Of a stretch of 64,000 bases of DNA, positions 27,232 to 36,854 are shown in pieces (position 1 is the stretch's first letter; every line of letters starts with the position of its first letter). The position numbers were made by a program, and so were the translations under genes. This stretch comes from Planctomycetota bacterium. GTDB lineage: Bacteria > Planctomycetota > UBA11346. The notes below the pieces were generated by a model that was given only the letters and a program-made list of their open reading frames with translations, searched no databases and was not told the origin of the DNA. The stretch is taken from NCBI GenBank assembly GCA_014193115.1, contig BJHQ01000015.1:58362-122361 (forward strand). The letters run 5' to 3'.

Positions 27232-27439
27232 AGAAAAACAGAATACAAGCGAGCGCAGTGCGCGAAATGGCTCAAGTCATGCGCAGCGTTTCGCGGAAGC
27301 TCGAAGCATAACGAGCGACGGCTAGCCCTGGGAACAGAGCCGAAGCACGCAAGGGCTACGCTGACTCATGTGCAAGCGGACGAGGCCCCGGAGCGACGTG
27401 AAGGGTCGGACGCCTGCGTGCCTGCGGAGCGCGAAGCGA

Positions 27440-28265
27440 AGCCCCAAAGGGCCATAGGTGCGTCAGCGCCAAGTTGACCCGTATACAAGCGGAGGGGTCC
27501 CCGGAGCGAAGCGACCGGGGAACAGCCGACCGAGGGGTGGCGGGCGCAGAAAATCGCCGGAGGCGATGCGCCCACTTTTTCGGCTGCGCAGCAGTCGAAA
27601 AAGAACCCCGACCAAGGCGCGCAGAGCCGTGTGCGTCAGCGCCAAGTTGACCCGTGTACAAGCGGAGGGGTCCCCGGAGCGAAGCGACCGGGGAACAGCC
27701 GACCGAGGGGTGGCGGGCGCAGAAAATCGCCGGAGGCGATGCGCCCACTTTTTCGGCTGCGCAGCAGTCAAAAAAGAACCCCGACCAAGGCGCGCAGAGC
27801 CGTGTGCGTCAGCGCCAAGTTGACCCGTGTACAAGCGGAGGGGTCCCCGGAGCAAAGCGACCGGGGAACAGCCGCCCGAGGGGTGGTGGGCGCAAAAAAT
27901 CGCCGGAGGCGATGCGCCCACTTTTTCGGCTGCGCAGCAGTCGAAAAAGAACCCCGACCAAGGCTGGGGGGCAGGCCCGGAGGGCCGTGGGGGCGAAGCC
28001 CCCAAGAAACCAGCCCACGTTCTCCGCAGGAAAACGAGCGACGACCAAGGCGCGCAGAGCCGTGTGCGTCAGCGCCAAGTTGACCCGTATACAAGCGGAG
28101 GGGTCCCCGGAGCGAAGCGACCGGGGAACAGCCGACCGAGGGGTGGCGGGCGCAAAAAATCGCCGGAGGCGATGCGCCCACTTTTTCGGCTGCGCAGCAG
28201 TCGAAAAAGAACCCCGACCAAGGCTGGGGGGCAGGCCCGGAGGGCCGTGGGGGCGAAGCCCCCAA
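27440..28265. repeat. Intergenic repeat array 2 (173-bp units, one unit with an 87-bp insert)
   Basis: The motif AAGTTGACCCGT occurs at 27471, 27644, 27817 and 28077, giving spacings of 173, 173 and 260 bp; 260 is 173 plus an 87-bp insert carrying an extra GGGGGCGAAGCCCCC hairpin module. Each unit holds the palindrome CCCCGGAGCGAAGCGACCGGGG and the inverted pair GGGCGCA...GCGCCC. The array ends with hairpin GGGGGC-gaa-GCCCCC (28249-28263), 2 bp beyond the stop of the minus-strand epimerase gene. The stretch 27232-27440 upstream holds only degenerate related sequence. Open frames here are not genes. Confidence 0.88.
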
Positions 28266-30155
28266 TCAAGGCGCGATGTCCTGCACCAGATCGGTATAGC
28301 TGGTGAACGTCGCCAGGCGCGAACGCGCAGCTGCGACCTTGGCCGCCCCCACCAGTCCGGTGGTTTCGCACAAGAAGCACAGGTATTCCGCGACGTTGCG
28401 GGCATAGCCGAGACGGGCCTGTTCGCTGATGGCGTAGAATCTGGCGCGTTGCTGGTAGCCGGCCTGGCCATGGTCGCCGAGGGCCGATTTGCTCGCCTTG
28501 CCTCCGGCGGCGAGCACGAACAGGAAATTGTATTCGAACCAGAACATGTGGTCGGGATCGGGAGTCAGCGCCGCCAAGGCGGCGGCGCAGCTGGCCTGGT
28601 CGGCGAACACGTCAGCGGATTTACCGCTTCGCTCAAGAGCGTGGACGATGAATTGCCGAGCCATGTTCTTTTCGGTGGCGTCTTCTGCGAAGGCCGAAGC
28701 CGTGGCCAGGTCGCGGGTGAAGCTCCACCAGTCGCGCCACAAGGCGCGGTCATTGGCATCGCTCGATGCCGCCAGGGCCCGGCCCATCTCGTAGGTGTAC
28801 CGGCCGCTGGTCTTGATCTCGAGCCGTCCACCGGTGATCCGGCCGCACAGACGATAGTTCTCAGCCGACTTGCCCGAACCGGAGTGGAAACCGATCGACA
28901 CGTTGAAATCCTTGCACACCGCCCAGGCGGCAGAGATCCGCCGCTCCAATTCGACCTGATCGGCAAAGGGGAAATTCTTCTGGAAGCCGAATGCCGGCGC
29001 GACGTACTGCACCGGCATGTCGAGGGCCTCGCATAGGGCGAGCATGGTCGCCAGCGTCGCCGGCGTGGTCAGACCGGGCAGCTCGTCGATGGACAATTCC
29101 CGGACATAGGCCCGACCGACCGCGGTGGTGAAGGCCGCGGCGCGTGCGGCCGCATACTTGCGGTCGCGCTGCTGCATCTTGCGCACCGCCGGCCAGACGC
29201 CGGTGAGCAAGGTATGGAAGGCCGCATCGTCCAAGGTCACGCCAGCCCGGGCGACCCGGGCGCGCACCGCGTCGAGCAAGGCTGGGTTGACCTCTTTGAG
29301 GCACCACGCCCGTGCGGCGGCCGGGTCGCTGACCGCCTTGGTCTGGGCCAATTCCGGCGACAGGTCAAACGTGATCGAACTGGCGAGCAGGCAGCCCTGG
29401 ACGAGTCGGTCTTCGCGGGCATCGAATTTGCCGCCGATCGGCTGATGATCGGCGTTGAATCCCCAGGGGATGCGGCGCTGGTGGAATCCGGTCTTGAGGG
29501 CGGTGAGCACCGAGCCATGGCTCATGCCTTCGACCGACTGGCCCTGATGGCCTTCGGGCACGCTGCTGCCGATGAACGGGAACGGCACCCGGTCGAGGGT
29601 GCCGGCGAGCATTGCATCGACGTCGAACACCAGTTCCCGCGGGATGCTGTTCTGATTGCCGACCAGGCTGATGCCGAGGTGGGTCATGGCCCACTGCACC
29701 GCTGGCCAGTGCAAGGTGGTGAACCGGGCGCCGACCCCGATCGAGCGCTGGTCGAGGCCGCCCCGGCTGCTCGGGAAGATCGTGGACAGCGCGTCTTCTT
29801 CCTGGACCAGGTTCTTGAGCTTGAGCAGATTCGCCCAGGTCGCCGGGAAGGCGGTGTGGCGGCCGCCCAGGGCGACGCCATCGCCGAGCAGGTCGGTCCG
29901 CACCGCGGCGCTTTCAGTCGCTTCGACCAGCCAGGCGTGGTTGCCGTACTCGTCTTCGACCAGCCGCCAGACAGCGCCCGCCGCGGTGAACCGGCTGCGA
30001 TGGTGGTGGCGCAGGGTCACCGTCACTTGTGGCCCGGATTCGCGCTTCAGCCGCGCCCGCAGGCCCTCCCAATCCAGGCAGAAATCCGGGCTGACGCAGG
30101 GGTTGCCGGCGATGGTGAAGTGATGGTCGAGCAGGAAGCGGTTGATCGCAGTCAT
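28266..30155 (-). CDS. Tagaturonate epimerase (UxaE)-family protein
   Basis: This 629-aa soluble protein has the signature block of the UxaE family near residues 410-500: FGFQKNFPFAD, VSIGFHSGSGKSAENYR and LEIKTSGRYTYEMGRAL. UxaE proteins epimerise tagaturonate to fructuronate in hexuronate breakdown; I have not confirmed the metal ligands. It is longer than the ~480 aa I expect for the founding members, with an N-terminal ~130-residue extension. The start at 30155 is chosen over an upstream in-frame ATG at 30239. No other uronate genes are nearby, so the physiological substrate is uncertain. Confidence 0.75.
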   Translation of the reverse strand: MTAINRFLLDHHFTIAGNPCVSPDFCLDWEGLRARLKRESGPQVTVTLRHHHRSRFTAAGAVWRLVEDEYGNHAWLVEATESAAVRTDLLGDGVALGGRHTAFPATWANLLKLKNLVQEEDALSTIFPSSRGGLDQRSIGVGARFTTLHWPAVQWAMTHLGISLVGNQNSIPRELVFDVDAMLAGTLDRVPFPFIGSSVPEGHQGQSVEGMSHGSVLTALKTGFHQRRIPWGFNADHQPIGGKFDAREDRLVQGCLLASSITFDLSPELAQTKAVSDPAAARAWCLKEVNPALLDAVRARVARAGVTLDDAAFHTLLTGVWPAVRKMQQRDRKYAAARAAAFTTAVGRAYVRELSIDELPGLTTPATLATMLALCEALDMPVQYVAPAFGFQKNFPFADQVELERRISAAWAVCKDFNVSIGFHSGSGKSAENYRLCGRITGGRLEIKTSGRYTYEMGRALAASSDANDRALWRDWWSFTRDLATASAFAEDATEKNMARQFIVHALERSGKSADVFADQASCAAALAALTPDPDHMFWFEYNFLFVLAAGGKASKSALGDHGQAGYQQRARFYAISEQARLGYARNVAEYLCFLCETTGLVGAAKVAAARSRLATFTSYTDLVQDIAP

Positions 30156-30315
30156 GGCGGATCCGGCCGGGCACCGTGGGCCGCAGCCGGAGATGGCAAG
30201 GGTGGCCCGGCGTGGCCCAGCCGACCAGGCGGTGGCCAAGCACCGCTGCCGAACCAGCGTACCTGGGTGGCGAACTCGCGCTCAGCGGGTACCACACCAC
30301 CGTCTGGACCCTCCC

Positions 30316-31968
30316 ATGCAGCGATTCCTGCTCCGCTCGCCCCTCGTGATGCTCGGCCTCGCTGGTGCCCTCCACCTGATCGGCTGCGCCGCCGGCGATG
30401 GACGGCCAGCTCCGACCACACCGACGGCGCAAGCGGATCGGCAGGGATCCACTGCGTCTGGCGGCAAGCAGACCGGGCAATGGACCTACACCTATCCGGA
30501 TGGTGCAAAAAAGGCGTCAGGGTCCTTCGCCAACGATGTCCAGGAAGGGCCGTGGACGTGGTGGTGGCCGGATGGCGTTACCGTGAAGCACCAGGGCGCG
30601 TACCACAGCGGCCAGCGCACCGGTTCATGGCGCCATTTCCACGCCAATGGCAAGCCGGCCAGCAGCGGTTCCTATCGGCTGGACCGCCAGGACGGCACCT
30701 GGACCTACTTCACCACCGACGGCCGGCCCTTTGCCACCGGCGGCTTCGATCTCGGGGTCAAGCAAGGTCCCTGGCAGTGGTGGCATCCCACCGGCCAGCC
30801 CCGGGAATCGGGCACCTATTTCCGTGGTTTGAAGGTCGGCACCTGGACCCGTTGGAACCCCGATGGCACCGAGGCCGGCAGCCAAGATCTTGGTCTGCCG
30901 CTGGGCGTGACCCGAACAGAGGTCTTCGGTCCCGCCGCCGCCGCCGAATCCCAAGCTGCTGCGCCAAAACAGGCGCAAGCCGCGCCGAACCAGGCGCAAG
31001 CCGCGCCGAACCAGGCGCCAGCAGAGGCCAAGCCGGACAGCCAAGCACAGGCGAATACCGCGCCGGTTGCTTCTCCTGCCACGGCGGCGGTTGAAGCGGC
31101 TCCGGTCGCCGGGGCCGTTCCGGAAGCGTCAAAGCCTGCTGCGGCCAAGCCCGGCGCGGCCAGCTCGGCACCGACCGAGGCCACGCCGGAAGCTGCATCC
31201 CAGGCCGCCGAATCAAAGCCGGCCAAGAGCAAGGATGATCTGCCAGCCATCAAGAAGATGATGGCTCCAGGCCCGGCGGTCGAAGCGCCCCAGGCCGCCA
31301 GCGAAGCCCAGATCGAGACCCCCACCACAGCCGTTGCCGGAACCCCCGAGCTGACCCCGACCGCGGTGCTGCCAGGGATCTTCACCGCCGCACAAGTGGC
31401 AAAGGCCGATGGATTCCTGCGCAAATACACCAGCGGCGGACCAGGGCCGGCCGGTTACGACAACGGCAGCACCGAGGATGACAGCAAGCAGAAGAAAGAT
31501 CTGCTCGGCAAGCCGCTGCCCCAGACCCGCTTCCTGTCGAGCACCGGTGCGGTCATCGATCTCGCCCAATTCGCCGGGAAACCGTTGGTGGTGGTGATCA
31601 TGCGTGGATTCAGCGGCCAGGTCTGCCTGTACTGCGCCGCCCAGACCGCCGCGCTGAGCAATGGCATCGACCGCTTCCGCGACCTCGGGTCCGATGTGGT
31701 GGTGATCTATCCTGGACCGATCGAATCGGTGCCTGCCTTCATCGAGGCGGTGCAGAGCCTGCGCAAGGATCCGCCGCCCATGCCCCTCGGCCTGGACGTC
31801 AGCCTGGCCCTGGTGCGCAAGCTGGGAATCGAAGCTAACCTCGCGCGGCCGACCTCGTTGGTCATCGACAAGGGCGGCATTGTGAGGTACGCCTATGTCG
31901 GAACGACCATCGCTGACCGGCCCTCGGTCAACGACCTGATCGACCAAGTCCGACGCTGGAAACGCTGA
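30316..31968 (+). CDS. Lipoprotein with MORN-like repeats and a C-terminal peroxiredoxin/thioredoxin-fold domain
   Basis: The 550-aa protein has a lipobox (LHLIGC, Cys 24). Residues ~50-190 contain about six MORN/YwqK-like repeats of the form 'G-x-W-x-x-x-x-x-D-G' (QEGPWTWWWPDG, KQGPWQWWHPTG). An Ala/Pro/Gln linker with a 21-nt DNA tandem repeat follows. The C-terminal ~160 residues form an AhpC/TSA-like fold (VVVIMRGFSGQVCLYC), with a Cys-x-x-Cys. It is probably an exported lipid-anchored redox protein. A 9-bp gap separates it from the kinase gene, so the two are likely co-transcribed. Confidence 0.82.
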   Translation: MQRFLLRSPLVMLGLAGALHLIGCAAGDGRPAPTTPTAQADRQGSTASGGKQTGQWTYTYPDGAKKASGSFANDVQEGPWTWWWPDGVTVKHQGAYHSGQRTGSWRHFHANGKPASSGSYRLDRQDGTWTYFTTDGRPFATGGFDLGVKQGPWQWWHPTGQPRESGTYFRGLKVGTWTRWNPDGTEAGSQDLGLPLGVTRTEVFGPAAAAESQAAAPKQAQAAPNQAQAAPNQAPAEAKPDSQAQANTAPVASPATAAVEAAPVAGAVPEASKPAAAKPGAASSAPTEATPEAASQAAESKPAKSKDDLPAIKKMMAPGPAVEAPQAASEAQIETPTTAVAGTPELTPTAVLPGIFTAAQVAKADGFLRKYTSGGPGPAGYDNGSTEDDSKQKKDLLGKPLPQTRFLSSTGAVIDLAQFAGKPLVVVIMRGFSGQVCLYCAAQTAALSNGIDRFRDLGSDVVVIYPGPIESVPAFIEAVQSLRKDPPPMPLGLDVSLALVRKLGIEANLARPTSLVIDKGGIVRYAYVGTTIADRPSVNDLIDQVRRWKR

Positions 31969-31977
31969 ACGAATCCG

Positions 31978-33684
31978 ATGACCACTCCTGCTGACAAGAC
32001 CGTCGTGGCTCCGTCCGACCTCGATCTCGGCGGGCCGGCAGCGGCGCCGGCCAAGGGGCTCCCGGTCAGCTTGGCGCCGACGCCCAAGGCGAGTTCCACC
32101 TCGCCGATCCCGGATGTGGAGATCGAGAAGGAACTCGGTCGCGGCGGCATGGGCGTGGTGTTCAAGGGCCGCCAGCCCTATCTGGACCGCTTCGTGGCGG
32201 TGAAGCTGCTGCTGATCGATCCGAGCAAGCGCGATGGCGAATACCTCAAGCGTTTTCAACGCGAAGCCAAAATCCTCGCCGGGTTGTCCCATCCCCACAT
32301 CGTCGCCTGCTACAGCGCCGGCTCGACCAGCGACGGCAATCCCTATCTGGTGATGGAGTTCATCGACGGACCGAATCTGCGCGACCATGTGGTCAAGCAC
32401 GGGTCGTTGGGCGAAGCCGATGCGGTACGGGTGATCCGCGAACTCGCCCTCGGCCTCGAACACGCCCAGCAGAAAGGCATCATCCACCGCGATGTGAAGC
32501 CCGAGAACGTCCTGCTCGCCAAGCGCGAAGGCGACGGGGCCTTCCCGTTCACGGCCAAGCTGGTGGACCTCGGACTTGCCCGGCCAGCGGAGCGGATCAG
32601 CGATGCCAGCGGCAACCTGACCATGCAGGGCCAGGTACTGGGCACGCCTGCGACCATGGCCCCCGAGCAGTTCGAGGATCCCGAAGGCGTCGACCACCGC
32701 GCCGACATTTATGGCCTGGGCTGCGTGCTGTTCTACTGCCTGACCAGCCAGTCGGCCTTCACTGGCAATACCATCGCCCAGATCGTCCGCGACAAAGTCA
32801 CCGGCACCGCGCCAGATCCCGCCAAGCTGCGCGGCGAGGTCTCTCCGGGCGTCGCCCGCCTGGCGCGCGACCTGATGGCCCGGGAGAAGCACCAACGGCC
32901 GCAGACCTACCGAAACCTGGTTGAACGCTGCGACGAGATCCTCGCCGGACGCAGCGGCAGCGGATCGAACCTGCCGCTGATCATCGGCGGCGCGGTGGCC
33001 GCGGCAGCGATCATCGCCGGTGGCCTGTGGCTGCTGAATCCGGGTGAGAAACCCAGCCAACCTGCCCAGGCGCCGGCTCAGCCGATCGCCTCGCCAGCAC
33101 CGATCCAGAAAGCACCGACGCTCGCGGCGACCCGGACAGAGGGCGTCCAAAAGCTGCTCGGCTTCGGCATCGCCGATCGGTTGAAAGGCTGGACGGTGTC
33201 CGACAGCGGCCGCTGGTCCGCCGCCGAAGAGCGCGACGGCGCGGTCAGCGGTCTGGGCGGCTGGATCTCGCGACCGGTCGACAACGCTCCTTTCACTCTG
33301 CGCGGCGTGCTCCATCTCGCCAATTCGGCCACCGCCAAGACCGACACGGTCAACGTCGGCGTGGTCCTTGGCGATGGCTCCACCGTTTCCTTCGCCCTGA
33401 AGAACCTGGGCGGGAATTTCCTCTTGGCGATCGAGACTGCCCAGAAGCCAGGCAGCACCCCGAACCAGATCCAGGGCCCGCAGGTGGTCGAACCGGCCGC
33501 AGACCTGCCGTTCACCTTGGTCCTGACCGCCGACGCCATCACCGTGACTGCTGGCGGAGGCGCGCCGCTCGGCCCGGCCGGCCGCAAGCCATTCCCGGTC
33601 ACGGCCGCCTTTATCGCGGTGATTTCGGAAACCACCGCCAACGCCCCATGTGACGTGTCGAAGTTGGAAATCGCCTACCAGTGA
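31978..33684 (+). CDS. Membrane-anchored Ser/Thr protein kinase (PknB/STPK type)
   Basis: The 568-aa protein has a kinase domain at ~47-320: Gly loop GRGGMG (54-59), Lys 76 in VAVK, catalytic HRDVKPEN (170-177), DLG in place of DFG (197-199) and APE (228-230). A membrane helix lies at ~332-353. The extracytoplasmic C-terminus (~360-568) is beta-rich and unlike PASTA domains. By context its sensor may read the state of the adjacent redox lipoprotein (inference). The DLG variant is common in active bacterial kinases. Confidence 0.94.
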   Translation: MTTPADKTVVAPSDLDLGGPAAAPAKGLPVSLAPTPKASSTSPIPDVEIEKELGRGGMGVVFKGRQPYLDRFVAVKLLLIDPSKRDGEYLKRFQREAKILAGLSHPHIVACYSAGSTSDGNPYLVMEFIDGPNLRDHVVKHGSLGEADAVRVIRELALGLEHAQQKGIIHRDVKPENVLLAKREGDGAFPFTAKLVDLGLARPAERISDASGNLTMQGQVLGTPATMAPEQFEDPEGVDHRADIYGLGCVLFYCLTSQSAFTGNTIAQIVRDKVTGTAPDPAKLRGEVSPGVARLARDLMAREKHQRPQTYRNLVERCDEILAGRSGSGSNLPLIIGGAVAAAAIIAGGLWLLNPGEKPSQPAQAPAQPIASPAPIQKAPTLAATRTEGVQKLLGFGIADRLKGWTVSDSGRWSAAEERDGAVSGLGGWISRPVDNAPFTLRGVLHLANSATAKTDTVNVGVVLGDGSTVSFALKNLGGNFLLAIETAQKPGSTPNQIQGPQVVEPAADLPFTLVLTADAITVTAGGGAPLGPAGRKPFPVTAAFIAVISETTANAPCDVSKLEIAYQ

Positions 33685-33764
33685 TCGGCTGGCGCGCCTG
33701 GCGAGATCAAACCTTGAGCGGCCGAGGTAGCAGGACTCAGGCCCGGACCTGCGTCATCAATCGA

Positions 33765-34427
33765 TCAGCGCCCAAGGTGGGCAAGAATCTGCGCGTAGCG
33801 CTCTGCGTCCAGGTGACGCCTGCCATCGAGGTCATGGCTTGCCAGATAGCTTGCCGCTTCGCTGATCCGCAGCACAGCAGCAGACGGGATGCCAGCGTCG
33901 GCGGCGAAGGCGGCCAGCGCCGGTCGGCCGTCCAGTCCGGGCTCCTCCCGGTCGAATGCGACCACCAGACCGACGATGTCGACTCCGGTCGGTTTGAGTT
34001 TCTCCACCGCTTCGCGCTTGGCCCGGCCATCGGTGATGACGTCATCGACCAGCACCACGCGTACACCGGCGGTCAGGGGATGGCCGACGAACAGCCCGCC
34101 ATCGCCATGGTCCTTCGCTTCTTTCCGGTCGAAGGTCCAGCCGATCGGACGGCCAACCAGGGATTCGTAGGCCGCCGCGGTGGCCAAAGCCAAGGGAATG
34201 CCTTTATAGGCTGGACCGAAGACCACCTGCACGTCGGAGCCGAAGCGCTCCCGGATGGTGGCGGCATAGGCTGATCCCAACCGGGCCAGGTCGCCGCCCA
34301 TGTGGAAGCTGCCGGTATTTATGAAATACGGACTTTTCCGCCCGGACTTCAAGGTGAACTCGCCGAAACGCAGCGCCTGGCGGCGGACCAGCAGTTCCAG
34401 GAAATCGCGCTGCGACTGGTTGATCAT
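33765..34427 (-). CDS. pyrE: Orotate phosphoribosyltransferase
   Basis: PyrE makes OMP from orotate and PRPP in pyrimidine synthesis. The PRPP-binding loop VVLVDDVITDGRAK is clear, as are FTLKSGRKSPYF at the N-terminus and FGPAYKGIPLA. At 220 aa it is normal for the family. It is convergent with the kinase gene and upstream of no other pyr gene here. Confidence 0.94.
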   Translation of the reverse strand: MINQSQRDFLELLVRRQALRFGEFTLKSGRKSPYFINTGSFHMGGDLARLGSAYAATIRERFGSDVQVVFGPAYKGIPLALATAAAYESLVGRPIGWTFDRKEAKDHGDGGLFVGHPLTAGVRVVLVDDVITDGRAKREAVEKLKPTGVDIVGLVVAFDREEPGLDGRPALAAFAADAGIPSAAVLRISEAASYLASHDLDGRRHLDAERYAQILAHLGR

Positions 34428-34536
34428 AGGCCGGCGAGTGAGCTTGTGCGGGAAACGGTTGGAGACCGGGGAGCAGCGGCGACCGCTGGCAGGGTGGCCA
34501 TAGCCACAGCCATGCAGGTCAACGCCAGTGGCGGAC

Positions 34537-34998
34537 CTACGCCGCGTCTTCCTCGATCCGCACCGAGAACCGGTCGCCTTCGCGGACCTTCAGCACCACG
34601 TCAAGATCCTGCTTGTCCACGATCCGGCCGAACACCGTGTGCTTGCCATCCAGGTGCGGCGTCGCGGCGTGAGTGACGAAGAACTGGCTTCCGCCGGTGT
34701 CCTTGCCGGCATGAGCCATGCTCAGGGTCCCGGGAGAATGCTTCTCAGGATTGGCCGCGCCGACCTCGCACTTGATCTTGTATCCCGGACCACCGGTGCC
34801 TGGCCGACCGCTGGCCCCAGCCTTGGTGTTCGGGCAGCCGCCTTGGATCACGAAACCATCCACCACGCGATGGAACGCCAACTGATCATAGTAGCCGGAT
34901 TTCGCCAGTTTGACGAAGTTCGCCACCGTGTTCGGAGCGGTCTTGGGGAACAGGTCGAGGCGGATGTCGCCGCGAGGCGTGGTGATGATAGCGCGCAT
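34537..34998 (-). CDS. Cyclophilin-type peptidyl-prolyl cis-trans isomerase
   Basis: The 153-aa protein has all core motifs: [13 protein letters not shown] (catalytic Arg), [20 protein letters not shown] and [12 protein letters not shown]. There is no signal peptide, so it is cytoplasmic. The start is ATG at 34998, since [12 protein letters not shown] is the normal family N-terminus. Its upstream region leads into the divergent tRNA-Pro gene. Confidence 0.94.
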   Translation of the reverse strand: MRAIITTPRGDIRLDLFPKTAPNTVANFVKLAKSGYYDQLAFHRVVDGFVIQGGCPNTKAGASGRPGTGGPGYKIKCEVGAANPEKHSPGTLSMAHAGKDTGGSQFFVTHAATPHLDGKHTVFGRIVDKQDLDVVLKVREGDRFSVRIEEDAA

Positions 34999-35117
34999 GG
35001 CTGCACCCTCTGCCCACCCCAAGCCGACGCAACCAGGCACCCACCAACACCACGGGCAACACCGACCGGGCTTGCACCCCGCAGAGCCGCCACATGATGC
35101 CGCGCCGCAAGCGAAAT

Positions 35118-35195
35118 CGGACCGTAGCTCAACCTGGATAGAGCGCTACCTTGGGGTGGTAGAGGTTGCAGGTTCAAATCCTGTCGGTCCGACCA
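35118..35195 (+). tRNA. tRNA-Pro (anticodon GGG), CCA encoded
   Basis: The acceptor stem CGGACCG (35118-35124) pairs with CGGTCCG (35185-35191), followed by discriminator A and an encoded CCA. The D-stem is GCTC/GAGC, the anticodon stem CTACC/GGTAG with loop TTGGGGT, and the T-arm GCAGG-TTCAAAT-CCTGT. The anticodon in the 7-nt loop is GGG, so it decodes CCC/CCU proline codons. Its 3' end is the attachment site of the adjacent island. Confidence 0.95.
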
Positions 35196-35196
35196 C
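35181..35196. repeat. Left attachment repeat (attL) within tRNA-Pro
   Basis: This is the 16-bp sequence CTGTCGGTCCGACCAC, comprising the T-arm/acceptor 3' half and CCA of tRNA-Pro. It matches the right copy at 45106-45121. Confidence 0.75.
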
Positions 35197-35280
35197 CAAA
35201 CACCCTGATAATTTGCTAGAATACCAGGGCCTCGGCGGGGCCGTCCCAAACCCGGAAATCGGCGTTGTTCACAAAACTGT

Positions 35281-35700
35281 TCACAAACCAGCGAGCCGAA
35301 CCTGGTTGATGGCCGAGTGGTACGCGACGAGGTGGCCGTACCGCTCATGGACCAGGCTGGTGTCCGCGTGCCCAAGCCAGCGGGCGACAAGTACATCTGA
35401 GACCCCCGCCATGAGCAGGTTGCTGGCGAAGCTGTGGCGCATGCCGTGCGGGGTGATCCTCGGTGACCCAGCTGCCATGACCTGGTTCAGTATGCGGTTC
35501 CACAAGGCTGACGGATCGTAGCGATAGATCCGCTTGGTCCCGCCGCGACGGGGCATCACCTTCTCGGCTTCCAGGACATAGCCCGCTGAGCGACGGTTGG
35601 TCAGCAGCAGGGCATGGAGCCGAGAATGGATCGGTATGCTACGGGCATCGCCGTCCTTCGGCTGCCAACCGTCATGGGGAACCACATGGCAGACCGGTGC
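35281..35700 (-). pseudogene. Tyrosine recombinase (phage-type integrase), 5'-truncated
   Basis: Only the catalytic C-terminal ~135 residues remain. They include the His-x-x-Arg motif (PHGMRHSFAS), GHADTS and the Tyr nucleophile (HERYGHL). The N-terminal core-binding domain and the first catalytic Arg are missing. Homology stops near 35700, where in-frame stops appear and base composition shifts to AT-rich sequence. A GTG at 35685 could start a fragment, but it would be inactive. Its 3' end points at the tRNA, as for integrases that insert there. Confidence 0.85.
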
Positions 35701-35706
35701 CTAATT

Positions 35707-36105
35707 TTAAGGCTGATCTCTATATTTACCCACTATCGGTAAAATTCTTTTCATTTCGTTTGCCAATGATTCCTTTTTTACAACCACATGATAAACGCTG
35801 GGGTCAAGCCTAAGATTTATTCTATCGAATAAACCTGGTATTATCGACAATACATTTTCAGACAGCAATATTTCCTTACAAACACTTTCCCTGGCCGCGG
35901 GGCCGTGTGAGACCAAGTACACGGGAAGAATAACATACTGTTGTAAAAGTCCCATTTTCTGTGGATTAAAATTCATACTCTTTGCACTGTTTCCCTCGCC
36001 TGGCTCCGTCGGGCTAACGGAGACACTCTCCTTTCGGCAGCCTTCGGAGCACCCGGAAAGGACATGGACAAGACAACCGACTACGAGATAATATGAGATT
36101 TTCAT
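35707..36105 (-). CDS. Small putative lipoprotein, low GC, function unknown
   Basis: The protein is 132 aa. The N-terminus (MKISYYLVVGCLVHVLSGC) is a lipoprotein signal with lipobox LSGC. The mature part has no recognisable domain. A GAGG ribosome site sits ~9 bp before the ATG. The ATG overlaps the stop of the preceding gene by 4 nt (ATGA), implying coupled translation. Codon usage and base composition are clearly AT-richer than the surrounding genome, so the pair is recently acquired. Confidence 0.65.
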   Translation of the reverse strand: MKISYYLVVGCLVHVLSGCSEGCRKESVSVSPTEPGEGNSAKSMNFNPQKMGLLQQYVILPVYLVSHGPAARESVCKEILLSENVLSIIPGLFDRINLRLDPSVYHVVVKKESLANEMKRILPIVGKYRDQP

Positions 36106-36440
36106 TGATTTATACCTCGTCTATTTACAAAATGATTGGTTTTGGGGGATGTGGTTGGGGAGGACGGTGTGTCCGTAGGGTGATCGATGGCGTACTCTTG
36201 CTCTTGCTCCTTGGCGGTCTCCCGCCACGCCTGGAACTGGCAAATTCGTCCACCCGATCGATCAATAATGAACAGGGGAATCCTGGCTGGTTGGCCAGCG
36301 TGGGCGTCGCGGTCATCATGCGGCGATTCTTGCTGGAAATCCAGGCTGTCGAGGACGGTTTGGGGATGGATAGTTACACAGCACGGGAAAGCCAATGGCG
36401 CCACAGCAGCCACCGGAGATACTACATTAATAATCAACAT
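36102..36440 (-). CDS. Small putative lipoprotein coupled to the next gene
   Basis: The 112-aa protein starts at the ATG at 36440, which has a strong AGGAG 5 bp upstream. The N-terminus MLIINVVSPVAAVAPLAFPC reads as a signal with an atypical lipobox (AFPC); the start lacks the usual Lys/Arg, so export is uncertain. The C-terminal half is hydrophilic, rich in Thr, Ser and Pro. The 4-nt overlap with the downstream lipoprotein gene is the main support that this frame is real. No homologous family recognised. Confidence 0.5.
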   Translation of the reverse strand: MLIINVVSPVAAVAPLAFPCCVTIHPQTVLDSLDFQQESPHDDRDAHAGQPARIPLFIIDRSGGRICQFQAWRETAKEQEQEYAIDHPTDTPSSPTTSPKTNHFVNRRGINQ

Positions 36441-36854
36441 AGTACTCCTGCAAATGGCAGGGTGGGCGACGCTCGTGTCCTGCTGCACGCACGAGGAATC
36501 AGCCATTGCGTTGGTGCTTGATGTAAACAATCGGCTGATCCTGCGCGGAAAGCCTTCTTTCTGTCTGCGCATCCATGTGGTCCCGGTTGTGCTTGTCACT
36601 GAGGTCGGAAATGCCCAGCCACCGCGTCCCCGTCAGACAGCGTCAAGCGAGCACATGGAGATCGACCGATTGTCACCGATGGTGATCGCGAGTCGGCGCT
36701 CGGCGCTCGCTGGCGGTAGCGCTCTGGTCGTCGGACTGGCTATGCCCAACCTTTGGGTCGTCGGCCAGTGCAGGAACCACGCCAGCGACCAAATCCAGGC
36801 CATGGCCCTTGTCATGAAAAATTCCAACTGATTCACCGAACGCGAAGCCAGCCC
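36441..36854. other. Intergenic stretch without a convincing gene
   Basis: This 414-bp region separates the divergent lipoprotein pair and the P-type ATPase. A 58-codon plus-strand frame (36656-36831) begins MEIDRLSPMVIASRRSALAGG and resembles a truncated twin-arginine signal (ASRRSALAGGSALVVGLA), but it has no mature domain. It may be a remnant. Promoters for both flanking units should lie here; none could be assigned. Confidence 0.4.

Noticed and set aside
27232..27350. Fluoride riboswitch upstream of crcB
   Set aside because: No matching conserved core or pseudoknot arms could be found in the leader.
27654..29036. 460-codon plus-strand frame through array 2 into the epimerase gene
   Set aside because: Half of it translates palindromic repeats and the other half is antisense to a recognised family.
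31213..33315. 700-codon minus-strand frame opposite the kinase
   Set aside because: The plus strand has complete kinase motifs; the antisense product has none.
36187..36831. 214-codon plus-strand frame opposite the lipoprotein gene at 36102-36440
   Set aside because: No ribosome site or domain; the minus strand has a strong ribosome site and an ATGA-coupled partner.
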